Below are positions 1 through 5,807 of a DNA stretch of 5,862 nucleotides, in pieces. Within the stretch, counting starts at the first letter, position 1. Every line of letters starts with the position of its first letter. Position numbers and translations under genes: made by a program. The notes under the pieces are model-generated. The model saw only the letters and a program-made list of their open reading frames with translations, was not told where the DNA came from and did not search any database. This DNA is from Pseudomonadota bacterium (lineage in GTDB: Bacteria > Pseudomonadota > Gammaproteobacteria > Burkholderiales > Ferrovaceae): the NCBI GenBank assembly GCA_021828745.1, contig JAJZDE010000083.1:1-5862 (forward strand), read 5' to 3'.

Positions 1-1
1 A

Positions 2-319
2 CTCTTACCTGAAGTCAATGATTTACAGGAGTTGAGAATCATGCTGGCAGACCGACTGGAAGAGTGGGCGCATCAATACAAGACCGAAGGTATGCAACAG
101 GGCATGCAACAGGGCCTGCAGCAAGGCATGCAACAGGGCATGCAGCAGGGTGAGGCTTTGGCCTTGCAGAAGTTACTGACCAAACGGTTTGGGGGAATAT
201 CGCCGGATATTCTGGCACGGATATCCAGCGCGAGAACCGAACAGATCGATCTGTGGCTTGATCAAATCATGGATGCCCAGAGTATTGAAAACTTGTTTGG
301 CGGCCCCGCCACTCATTGA
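2..319 (+). CDS. C-terminal part of an Rpn-family recombination-promoting nuclease / putative transposase (5' end outside window)
   Basis: The frame is open from the left edge (position 2) to TGA at 317-319, so this is the 3' end of a longer gene; the TTG at 32 is unlikely to be the true start. The visible product reads LPEVNDLQELRIMLADRLEEW, then a Gln/Gly-rich block, then a short helical tail (LLTKRFGGISPDILARI...). A charged helix, a (M/L)QQG repeat block and a tail of the DUF4351 type are typical of the C-terminus of Rpn (YhgA-like) proteins. Known for the family: PD-(D/E)XK endonucleases that promote RecA-independent recombination and are often annotated as transposases. The nuclease domain itself would lie upstream and is not seen, so activity cannot be judged. 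The gene converges with the glycosyltransferase gene at 423-1679, with about 100 bp between the stops and no clear terminator hairpin there. Confidence 0.8.
   Translation, partial: LLPEVNDLQELRIMLADRLEEWAHQYKTEGMQQGMQQGLQQGMQQGMQQGEALALQKLLTKRFGGISPDILARISSARTEQIDLWLDQIMDAQSIENLFGGPATH
92..151 (+). repeat. Five tandem 12-bp units encoding (M/L)QQG
   Basis: Five consecutive 12-nt units run from 92 to 151. The commonest form is atgcaacagggc (units 1, 2 and 4); unit 3 is ctgcagcaaggc and unit 5 is atgcagcagggt. Each encodes Met/Leu-Gln-Gln-Gly. Because the unit is a multiple of three, slippage changes the length of the linker without shifting frame. Such Gln/Gly repeats are common in the C-terminal region of Rpn-type proteins. 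Confidence 0.95.
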
Positions 320-422
320 CCGAACCGAGCCAGCCCAGTTTCACTCGCGCAGCCAAACCATATCCACTCCTTATATTTCTCCGAGGCGGCGTTTTTCAGG
401 ATAGATGTCGCGTCAACCCTCT

Positions 423-1679
423 TTATGTTGCCAGCCGAACTGGTCGTTCCGGGTCGCTTTGCGTGCCACAAGGGCACAATTGGACAGCCCCTACAGGCTC
501 CCAGGGCGGCACTATCACATCATCCGATGCTCGTCGCAAGATCATCCACAACAGAGCCAGCAGCACCCAAGGGCCAATCTGGAGCGGTGCAACCTTAGCA
601 ATTAAGACCAAGAGTAATGGCAACATCCATGCTGCAACCAACACTTCACGCTCTCCGCGTAGCCAGCCGTCTTCCAGCCCTAGTTTTGTGAGCCATGTAA
701 TCGGGAGGCCCAACCAGACCAGATCGTAATCAAACAGGTAGGGACTAACCAAAAGAGTTGCCGTTGTGAGGGCTGCCCCCCGAAGAGGCCAGGAAGTACT
801 GTGTTTCCAAACCTTCCACATCGCCGTAATCGCGCCAGTAGCCACAAGGAAATGGCCCGCGTAGGCCAGCATCGCTGGCACTCCTAGTAGCCGCAGAAAG
901 GAAAAAATCGTGGGCATCGCAGACCAGGGGACGATCCCAGTTTCTATCCACACTCTTGCCTGTCCAATGCTCTGTAGCCATGCGGTGAACGTGCCCAGAC
1001 CCAGTACTGCAGCGCTGACCAACATAAAAACAAGTGCCACGATTACTGCTGTAAAAAAGGTTCTCCAGGCCCCAATGGCAATCAAAGCAAGGGGAAATAG
1101 CACAGCCAAATGAGGTTTGATGGAGAGCAACCCGATGAATACACCGGCCAATATGGACCGTCGTTCCATGCTAATCAGTGCAGCGCCCGCTAATGCAGCG
1201 GTTAGATACCCATTCTGGCCTCGGAACAGATTGAACCATAACCCGGAGAATGCGGCCAGACACAGTAGCGACTCCCAGCCCCGGACGATGCGTCGGAAGA
1301 CCGCGACAAAACAGCCCAGCGTCACCAACATAAAAACCAGGTAAGCGTGAAAGTAGGGTAACAGCGCCAATGGCAAAATGACAAGGAAAAAGGTTGGTGG
1401 GTAGAACCATCCAAATGATAGAGCCTGCCGATCAGGTAGCATGCCTCTTAGCGCATTTGAAAATGCAGAAATGTTGTAGGCATCCAACGCCTGTTCCGAT
1501 AAAGCAAAATGTGATGCCCCCCAGAATACAAAAAGGTCTGTGTAGATGCTGTAGCCTTTCGGATCTACCAAGTTTGAGTACCAAACAAAACCGACGCTGA
1601 ACATTAGGAATGTGCCCAGCATAAGAAAAGAATAGAGCCTAACGCGCCCTCGGTTCAACCAGTGCTCACATCGATCCAT
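423..1679 (-). CDS. GT87/DUF2029 family GT-C membrane glycosyltransferase, copy A
   Basis: A 418-residue polytopic membrane protein. Early loop motif TDLFVFW (about residues 47-53) sits where GT-C enzymes carry the catalytic acidic residue; it is followed by GWFYPPTFF, ALLPYFHAY, LWFNLFRGQNGYLTA, SIKPHLAVLFPLAL, LLVSPYLFDYDLVWL and APLQIGPW, all matched in the two plus-strand paralogs of this window. Known for the family: GT87 includes mycobacterial PimE, a polyprenyl-phosphate-mannose-dependent mannosyltransferase acting outside the cytoplasmic membrane; the sugar and acceptor here are unknown. I chose ATG at 1679 because GGTGGAG lies just before it and the start then matches the paralogs' N-terminal helix (ERWL/EHWL). 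The frame is open further, to a TTG at 1745, but that extension is Cys-rich and unlike the family. The last 34 residues, after MILRRA, form a hydrophilic tail with CPC that the paralogs lack, possibly readthrough past a lost stop. Confidence 0.9.
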   Translation of the reverse strand: MDRCEHWLNRGRVRLYSFLMLGTFLMFSVGFVWYSNLVDPKGYSIYTDLFVFWGASHFALSEQALDAYNISAFSNALRGMLPDRQALSFGWFYPPTFFLVILPLALLPYFHAYLVFMLVTLGCFVAVFRRIVRGWESLLCLAAFSGLWFNLFRGQNGYLTAALAGAALISMERRSILAGVFIGLLSIKPHLAVLFPLALIAIGAWRTFFTAVIVALVFMLVSAAVLGLGTFTAWLQSIGQARVWIETGIVPWSAMPTIFSFLRLLGVPAMLAYAGHFLVATGAITAMWKVWKHSTSWPLRGAALTTATLLVSPYLFDYDLVWLGLPITWLTKLGLEDGWLRGEREVLVAAWMLPLLLVLIAKVAPLQIGPWVLLALLWMILRRASDDVIVPPWEPVGAVQLCPCGTQSDPERPVRLAT

Positions 1680-1681
1680 GT

Positions 1682-1688
1682 CTCCACC
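1682..1688 (-). promoter_or_regulatory. Ribosome binding site deciding the start of GT87 copy A
   Basis: On the minus strand GGTGGAG precedes ATG (1679) with AC between GAG and the start codon. The spacing is short but this is the only purine-rich site near the candidate starts; the in-frame ATG at 1691 and TTG at 1745 lack one. Confidence 0.5.
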
Positions 1689-1920
1689 CATTTTATGAGG
1701 CGAACACGACGCAGGGTTACCCCAACAGCACGAAGTCAAGTCCAAAATTTGCTGTAAATTCGCTTCAGCCGGTTCATTGACGTTTTGTTATTAAGGGTAT
1801 CAGGTTTTTTTGTGTGCAAGGCTCTCGTAAACTTTTCCACAGAGCCGCTCGCCACCACCTTGTCAAGAGCAAGGGCGTGCGGCGCGATGGTAAAGTCGGA
1901 CCTCATTCTACCGCATTACT

Positions 1921-1943
1921 TTCGTAAAGCAGTCTTCGTAAAG
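1921..1943. repeat. Short direct repeat ttcgtaaag, 14-bp period
   Basis: The 9-mer ttcgtaaag occurs at 1921-1929 and again at 1935-1943; a shorter tcgtaaa is at 1825-1831. The repeats sit upstream of the divergent glycosyltransferase genes and could be a regulator site or chance. Confidence 0.4.
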
Positions 1944-1960
1944 ATCCAAGTAAAAAGCCG

Positions 1961-1991
1961 TTCGCAGGGATGGCGCGTAGCGACACCTCGC
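1961..1991 (+). repeat. REP-like interspersed repeat, copy 1
   Basis: Begins with ttcgcagggatggcgc (1961-1976), a 16-mer found exactly, in inverted orientation, at 3696-3711. The similarity continues through gtagcgacacctc here against cgtcaggcgacgcctc there, with small gaps. An intergenic location, an imperfect inverted-repeat core and two copies in opposite orientation are typical of REP or similar short interspersed elements. Confidence 0.7.
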
Positions 1992-2212
1992 AAAATCTGG
2001 ATGATGAATCGGTGTACAACATGATACGCTTGGCGCAGTTGCTCAGGCGCGATGCGAGGATGGCAGGATAGGTGCATCCACAGAAGAGAAAATGCTACGA
2101 AAAGTGGCAACAATCGCTCAAATCAGGGGCTTGTAATCCGCCAACTTGAGAAAATGAAAAAATCGGCTGAAAGATTTCGGTGAAAAGTCGAAAAATTGAT
2201 GAACTGACGCAA

Positions 2213-2228
2213 TAAAAATTGATTTTTA
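2213..2228. repeat. AT-rich inverted repeat
   Basis: taaaaat (2213-2219), a TG spacer, then attttta (2222-2228): a perfect 7-bp inverted repeat. It lies exactly where similarity to the GT87 family fades out on the left side of the remnant. It could be a protein-binding site or simply AT-rich filler. Confidence 0.4.
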
Positions 2229-2502
2229 GAGGTCCCTTTATATGAGGTTGATCGGAGAGTTTCACTGGCGTTATCTTATTCGGTTCAAGGGGTCATAGCC
2301 TTGCTGGCGCTGGCTTTGCTGGAAACCATTCTCTTTACCAGCCATTCATGGCCTCTCATGGGATCTGCAGTGATAATCTCGGGATTTCTGGTTTCTTCTT
2401 ATTTCAGGATCTATGATCTGGTTGGCATTTCCTTTGGCCTGGTTTGTTCCCCTCGTGCTCATGATTTCCCTGGTGTTGATTTGGGGGCAACGGGTTGTAT
2501 AA
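2223..2502 (+). pseudogene. Degraded C-terminal remnant of a fourth GT87/DUF2029 glycosyltransferase gene
   Basis: The frame open from 2223 to 2507 encodes, over 2256-2423, a 56-residue stretch (RVSLALSYSVQGVIAL ... LVSSYFRIYDLV) that aligns without a gap to residues 285-340 of GT87 copy C. By hand count 19 of 56 residues are identical to copy C and 20 of 56 to the matching part of copy A (SWPL, LVS-Y, YDLV). After YDLV the family would continue W-L-A-F-P; that string appears in another frame from 2419 (WLAFPLAWFVPLVLMISLV) and ends at TAA 2500-2502. The switch fits loss of 5 nt inside a TGGTT-type repeat near 2419-2424. The second frame also appears to lack about 22 residues between two AW positions. 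No start, no N-terminal catalytic part and a frameshift make it a pseudogene. Its stop overlaps the start of copy B. Confidence 0.75.
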
Positions 2503-3736
2503 ATTGACCGGGGTAGAACGCTGGCTGACTCCAGAACGATTGCGGGGTTACCCGCGAGTTATTTTTGCGGTTTTTGTGGGAGAGGCCTTATGGAAATGGG
2601 GTCAATTCACTCTGGATTTAAGAGCCGGAAGTTTACCGGATATTGATTTTTCGGTCTTCTGGCTGGTTTCCCATCTGGCGTCTGAGGGGCAGGCGCTTTC
2701 CTTGTATGACCCAACCCAACTCAACGGACACCTTCACGAAGTTTCCAATCTCATTCGTGGAAACTATGGCTGGTTCTATCCTCCTTCTTTCATCTGGCTG
2801 TTGCTGCCGTTGGCAACACTACCCTATCTTCCCGCTTACTTTACGTTTGTGGGTTTAACCTTGTGGGGATTTGTCGCCGTCATAAAAAAATTCTTGCCTT
2901 CACCGTCCTGGATGTGGGGTTTGGCGGCTTTTCCCGGTCTGTGGTTCAATCTTCTCGACGGGCAAAATGCTTTTATGACGGCTTCACTGGCCGGATTAAC
3001 CTTGTACTGGATGGACCGCCGCTGGAAGTTGTCGGCATTGTCTTTGGGACTACTGTTCATTAAACCCCACCTGGCTGTTTTATTTCCTCTTGCGTTTTTG
3101 ATAACGGGGAAGTGGCGAATCCTGGGGGGGGCTACGTTAACCGCTGGCGGTCTACTGGGGATTGCTCTCTTGTGGGAAGGAGTCGCCACTCTACCTGCCT
3201 GGTTGCACAGTCTGGAAGTGGCCAGATCCTGGGCTGAAAATGGTGGTCCCAGTTACTGGAAATTCATGCCCAGCGTTTTTTCCAGCCTCCGTTGGTTGGG
3301 ACTGAGCGTTAGGCTGGCCTATTTATTTCATGGTATGACGGCGTTGGTCGCCGTTCTGGTCACCGTTTGGGTATGGCGTGAGTGCCGAAACCCGAATCTG
3401 CGTGCGGCGGTGCTTACCAGTGCCAGTCTGTTGATCAGTCCCTACCTGTTTTATTACGACTTGGCCTGGTTGGCGTTGCCCCTGGTGTTCCTGACCCGGG
3501 ATGGACTGCATCATGGTTGGCGTTCCTGGGAACGAGAAATTTTATTGGGAGTCTGGCTATGTCCTCTTTTGTGCATGGCACTTCCCGTCGTGATTCCTTT
3601 GCAAATTGGGCCGTTGTTTACAACTTCTCTTTTGTGGATGGCTGTGAGGCGAGCACGGTGGAATAGCCTACCTACAGGTGAGGCGTCGCCTGACGGCGCC
3701 ATCCCTGCGAAACTCGCTTTCCGGGGCGATGATTGA
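2495..3736 (+). CDS. GT87/DUF2029 family GT-C membrane glycosyltransferase, copy B
   Basis: A 413-residue multi-span membrane protein paralogous to the other two. Motifs in order: ERWLTPERL (8-16), PDIDFSVFW (48-56, the loop with the presumed catalytic Asp), GWFYPPSFIWLLLPLATLPY, LWFNLLDGQNAFMTASLAG, FIKPHLAVLFPLAF, LLISPYLFYYDLAWLALP, GWRSWEREILL and PLQIGP. Family role: transfer of a sugar from a polyprenyl-phosphate donor to an extracytoplasmic acceptor; substrates unknown. The start is not secure: no ATG is available, so TTG 2495 (ggggg 8 nt upstream) or TTG 2504 must be used; an in-frame stop at 2477-2479 limits extension. Translation may be coupled to the upstream remnant, whose stop at 2500-2502 overlaps. 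The last ~20 residues (GEASPDGAIPAKLAFRGDD) are encoded by a REP-like repeat and are absent from the paralogs. The motif here is YYD instead of DYD. Confidence 0.9.
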   Translation: MYKLTGVERWLTPERLRGYPRVIFAVFVGEALWKWGQFTLDLRAGSLPDIDFSVFWLVSHLASEGQALSLYDPTQLNGHLHEVSNLIRGNYGWFYPPSFIWLLLPLATLPYLPAYFTFVGLTLWGFVAVIKKFLPSPSWMWGLAAFPGLWFNLLDGQNAFMTASLAGLTLYWMDRRWKLSALSLGLLFIKPHLAVLFPLAFLITGKWRILGGATLTAGGLLGIALLWEGVATLPAWLHSLEVARSWAENGGPSYWKFMPSVFSSLRWLGLSVRLAYLFHGMTALVAVLVTVWVWRECRNPNLRAAVLTSASLLISPYLFYYDLAWLALPLVFLTRDGLHHGWRSWEREILLGVWLCPLLCMALPVVIPLQIGPLFTTSLLWMAVRRARWNSLPTGEASPDGAIPAKLAFRGDD

Positions 3737-3859
3737 GGCGATCACTGCCTGCTGCACCTGTTTCTGGGTAACCTCGGTCAACTCCATTGCCTTGAGGAAA
3801 TATTGCCGCAGCAACGGGGATTGTCGGCGATAGGAATATGGATTCTTCGTTATAATCAC
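3668..3859 (-). CDS. Doubtful small hypothetical protein, antisense between copy B and the thioredoxin-like gene
   Basis: A 63-codon frame opens with GTG at 3859, preceded on its strand by gaggg about 7 nt away. The first ~46 residues read like a soluble helical protein (SPLLRQYFLKAMELTEVTQK), but the last ~17 (FRRDGAVRRRLTCR) come from the REP-like repeat. It overlaps the 3' end of copy B and the likely promoter region of the thioredoxin-like gene. I recognise no family. It could be the remnant of a larger gene or a chance frame; it is listed because it lies mostly in a gap with no other gene. Confidence 0.2.
   Translation of the reverse strand: MIITKNPYSYRRQSPLLRQYFLKAMELTEVTQKQVQQAVIASIIAPESEFRRDGAVRRRLTCR
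3677..3711 (-). repeat. REP-like interspersed repeat, copy 2, with hairpin, overlapping the 3' end of GT87 copy B
   Basis: Inverted relative to the copy at 1961-1991; the 16-mer at 3696-3711 is an exact reverse complement. It contains a hairpin at 3682-3700: GGCGTCG, loop CCTGA, CGGCGCC, giving a 7-bp stem with one G-T pair. There is no following T run, so it does not look like a classical terminator. It lies inside the coding frame of copy B and supplies most of its C-terminal tail. Confidence 0.7.
3851..3856 (+). promoter_or_regulatory. Possible -10 box for the thioredoxin-like gene
   Basis: A perfect TATAAT, 34 bp upstream of the ATG at 3891. No convincing -35 hexamer sits 16-18 bp upstream (ttgtcg at 3821 is too far) and no extended -10 TG is present, so this is only a candidate. 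Confidence 0.4.
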
Positions 3860-3877
3860 AACCAGCCCTCACTGTTC

Positions 3878-3882
3878 AGGAA
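3878..3882 (+). promoter_or_regulatory. Ribosome binding site of the thioredoxin-like gene
   Basis: AGGAA ends 8 nt before ATG 3891, supporting that start over the in-frame ATG seven codons later. Confidence 0.6.
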
Positions 3883-3890
3883 CCGTCCTC

Positions 3891-4466
3891 ATGGCACAAA
3901 CCGCTTCCCTCATGCTCGCCCTTGGCACCCGTGCACCCGACTTTTCTCTCCCGGACGCCGATGGAAAAATCTGGCACCTGGCCGATCTGGCAGACCAAAA
4001 ACCCCTGCTGGTCATATTCCTGTGCAACCATTGCCCCTACGTCATCCATATCCGCGCAAAACTGGCCGAGGTCACTCGTGAATTCATGAAGCGTGGCGTG
4101 GCCGTGGTAGGAATCAACGCCAATGACGCCGCCCGTTACCCCCTGGACAGCCCGGAAAAGATGAAGGAAGAAAGCGCCCTGGCAGGCTACGCTTTTCCCT
4201 ATCTGTATGACGAGCCCCAGACCGTGGCTCAAGCCTATCGTGCCGCCTGCACCCCCGACTTTTTCCTCTTCGACCGTCATCATCAACTGGTTTATCGAGG
4301 ACAGTTCGACGGCAGTCGTCCCAAAAACGCCGAACCGGTCACCGGCAAGGATCTCATCGCCGCGTTGGAAGCCGTCCTCAGCGATGCACCCCAGGTCACG
4401 GATCAATTCCCCAGCCTGGGCTGCAATATCAAATGGAAGGAAGGAAACGAACCTGATTATTTCTAG
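3891..4466 (+). CDS. Thioredoxin-fold, peroxiredoxin-like (AhpC/TSA-type) protein
   Basis: A 191-residue protein without signal peptide or membrane segments, so probably cytoplasmic. It starts GTRAPDFSLPDADGKIW (12-28), the usual N-terminus of AhpC/TSA-Redoxin proteins. Strand VIFLCNHCPYV carries a CxxC pair (C45, C48) at the thioredoxin active-site position; the cis-proline follows in CTPDFFLFD (P122); GQFDGSRP closes the fold. Two further cysteines, C120 and C178, could take part in redox chemistry. The CNHCPYV signature is that of a widespread bacterial peroxiredoxin-like group with a thioredoxin CxxC; I know of no assigned substrate, and a thiol reductase or peroxidase role is inferred. 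The start is supported by AGGAA. Codons are markedly richer in C at third positions (runs of gcc, acc, atc, ccc) than in the flanking glycosyltransferase genes, suggesting a different history. GT87 copy C begins 104 bp downstream on the same strand and may be co-transcribed. Confidence 0.92.
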   Translation: MAQTASLMLALGTRAPDFSLPDADGKIWHLADLADQKPLLVIFLCNHCPYVIHIRAKLAEVTREFMKRGVAVVGINANDAARYPLDSPEKMKEESALAGYAFPYLYDEPQTVAQAYRAACTPDFFLFDRHHQLVYRGQFDGSRPKNAEPVTGKDLIAALEAVLSDAPQVTDQFPSLGCNIKWKEGNEPDYF

Positions 4467-4493
4467 TCTCGGGGGAAGGAGACCGGCCTTGGG

Positions 4494-4538
4494 ATCAAAC
4501 CACCAGAATTCTTTGCTCTGCGGATGCGCCTCAGGATA
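4494..4538 (+). repeat. Direct repeat copy 1, upstream of GT87 copy C
   Basis: Shares atcaaa, then a 9-nt insert, then a 32-nt block (4507-4538; ttctttgctctgcgg...ctcaggata) with the copy at 5808-5843. The 32-nt blocks differ at two positions only (g/a at 4526, c/t at 4529). An imperfect hairpin CTG-C-GG...CC-T-CAG lies inside. It ends 32 nt before the GTG start of copy C. Confidence 0.85.
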
Positions 4539-4554
4539 CCCTACAAAATCAAGG

Positions 4555-4560
4555 GGAGGA
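4555..4560 (+). promoter_or_regulatory. Ribosome binding site deciding the GTG start of GT87 copy C
   Basis: A strong GGAGGA, within aaggggagga, lies 10 nt before GTG 4571. It supports the GTG start even though no ATG is nearby in frame. Confidence 0.65.
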
Positions 4561-4570
4561 ATCTGGAACA

Positions 4571-5806
4571 GTGGCAACAGGATCACAAAATGAAGGCCCA
4601 TCGATCGGTGTGAGACCCATACCACCCCCAGCGGCCCCTCGCCACTGGTTGACACCCACCCGGCTTGAAAGTTATACCACTTTGACCGCAGTGGCAGTTT
4701 TGTTTACCTATCTATTCTTTGTGGGACGGTCTGTCCCCAAGATTTTGGCAGGGCACACGCCATACATAGACCTCGTGGTTTTTTGGGTGGTTGCAAAAAA
4801 TACTTTGAGTGGACACGCTCAGGATATGTATGACCTGCTCAAGTTACATCACCAGATGCTTCTTGTATGCCCGGACGAAAAAGGATGGGAGGCCTGGAGT
4901 TACCCCCCGCTGTTCTATCTTATCATCACCCCGCTTGGATGGCTTCCCTATGTCTGGGCTTACACCCTGTTTATGGTCAGTACGATGGGGGGGATTGTAC
5001 GCGCACTCTGGATGGTTTTTCCCGGAAAGTGGATGCTCCGGGTTTTACTCTCTTCACCGGCAGTTTGGTTTAATTTGTTCCTGGGACAAAACGGCTTTTT
5101 GACGGCATTCCTGGCGGGTGCAGGTTTGTTGGCGTTGCATCGTCAACGGCCAATTTTGGCGGGTCTGTTGATTGGGCTTCTGACAGTAAAGCCCCAGTTG
5201 GGTATTTTGTTTCCATTGGCTTTGCTGGCTTGTCGAGCCTGGAAAACGCTGCTGACAGCCACAGTTACAGCCATCTTTGGCACTTGGCTCACGACTCAGA
5301 TGTGGGGCGTTGGTGTGTTGTCCAATTTTTTGCGGAGTGTGCCAGTAACCCGTTCGTTCATATTGGAAAACCAAGGGATATGGGGAAACATGCCCACCGT
5401 GTTTGCCTTCCTGAGCCAATTGGGGATATCTCTGCCGGTGGCCTATGGCGTGCAGGCAGTTGTCGCATTGGGAACCGGTATCGTGGTGTGGAACATCTGG
5501 CGGTCGTCAACACCGGCTGATCTCCGTTATGCGGCCCTCATGTCCGGTTCGCTTTTGGTCAGCCCCTATGTTTTTGATTACGACCAAGTATGGTTGGCGT
5601 TTCCAATCGCATGGTTGACCAAAAGAGGTTTGGATCATGGATGGAACCGTTGGGAACGGGAGGTGTTGGTTTTTGCATGGGCTTGCCCCATTCTTCTCTT
5701 GCTGACTTCAAAGGTCCTTCATTTGCAAATCGGTCCGTTGGCCAGTATCGGACTCCTGTGGATTATTTGGCAAAGGCGTAACGAGGGATCCTTGGCAGGT
5801 GAATAG
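4571..5806 (+). CDS. GT87/DUF2029 family GT-C membrane glycosyltransferase, copy C
   Basis: A 411-residue polytopic membrane protein, the third paralog. A Pro-rich cytoplasmic lead (residues 10-24) precedes HWLTPTRLESY, then the first membrane helix and the loop YIDLVVFW (65-72) with the presumed catalytic Asp67. Further shared motifs: WSYPPLFYLIITPLGWLPY, VWFNLFLGQNGFLTAFLAG, TVKPQLGILFPLAL, LLVSPYVFDYDQVWLAFP (about 327-345), GWNRWEREVLV and LHLQIGPL. By family this is a polyprenyl-phosphate-sugar-dependent transferase with its active site outside the cytoplasmic membrane; donor and acceptor are unknown. The GTG start follows GGAGGA. Differences from copies A and B: a longer N-terminus, a two-residue longer loop with a Cys (HHQMLLVCPDEKGWEAW), KPQ instead of KPH, and a short clean C-terminus (QRRNEGSLAGE). 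The gene is bracketed by direct repeats, and a third repeat unit or another gene may follow beyond the window. Confidence 0.92.
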   Translation: MATGSQNEGPSIGVRPIPPPAAPRHWLTPTRLESYTTLTAVAVLFTYLFFVGRSVPKILAGHTPYIDLVVFWVVAKNTLSGHAQDMYDLLKLHHQMLLVCPDEKGWEAWSYPPLFYLIITPLGWLPYVWAYTLFMVSTMGGIVRALWMVFPGKWMLRVLLSSPAVWFNLFLGQNGFLTAFLAGAGLLALHRQRPILAGLLIGLLTVKPQLGILFPLALLACRAWKTLLTATVTAIFGTWLTTQMWGVGVLSNFLRSVPVTRSFILENQGIWGNMPTVFAFLSQLGISLPVAYGVQAVVALGTGIVVWNIWRSSTPADLRYAALMSGSLLVSPYVFDYDQVWLAFPIAWLTKRGLDHGWNRWEREVLVFAWACPILLLLTSKVLHLQIGPLASIGLLWIIWQRRNEGSLAGE

Positions 5807-5807
5807 A

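Larger units (their letters stand above)
1680..2222. other. Gene-poor region between GT87 copy A and the GT87 remnant
   Basis: About 540 bp without a convincing gene. Short frames exist on both strands (for example 1785-2024 plus and 1916-2113 minus), but their translations show no domain and run across a REP-like repeat, giving strings such as RGVATRHPCERLF that reflect the repeat rather than a protein. The region should hold the promoter of copy A (minus) and possibly of copy B (plus); I saw no -35/-10 pair good enough to call. The right part (2140-2230) is clearly AT-rich. It contains the REP-like copy at 1961-1991, a 9-bp direct repeat and an AT-rich inverted repeat. Confidence 0.6.

Noticed and set aside
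316..729. A 137-residue open frame on the plus strand
   Set aside because: It is antisense to the 3' part of GT87 copy A, with Ser/Arg/Pro-rich low-complexity content and no family features.
1680..1745. N-terminal extension of GT87 copy A to TTG 1745
   Set aside because: The added 22 residues are Cys-rich, lack counterparts in the paralogs, and TTG 1745 has no ribosome binding site. ATG 1679 matches the family N-terminus.
1785..2113. Short frames on both strands in the gene-poor region
   Set aside because: No domains or convincing start sites; part of each translation comes from the REP-like repeat.
2836..3189. A 117-residue minus-strand frame inside GT87 copy B
   Set aside because: Fully antisense to conserved membrane-enzyme motifs, with no features of its own.
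3682..3700. Hairpin as a Rho-independent terminator of GT87 copy B
   Set aside because: There is no T run after the stem and it lies before the stop codon; it is better explained as the core of the REP-like repeat.
3876..4655. A 259-residue open frame on the minus strand, longer than the thioredoxin-like gene it overlaps
   Set aside because: It is antisense to a gene with clear active-site motifs and a good ribosome binding site, spans into copy C, and shows no recognisable domain. It is a by-product of C-rich codons on the other strand.
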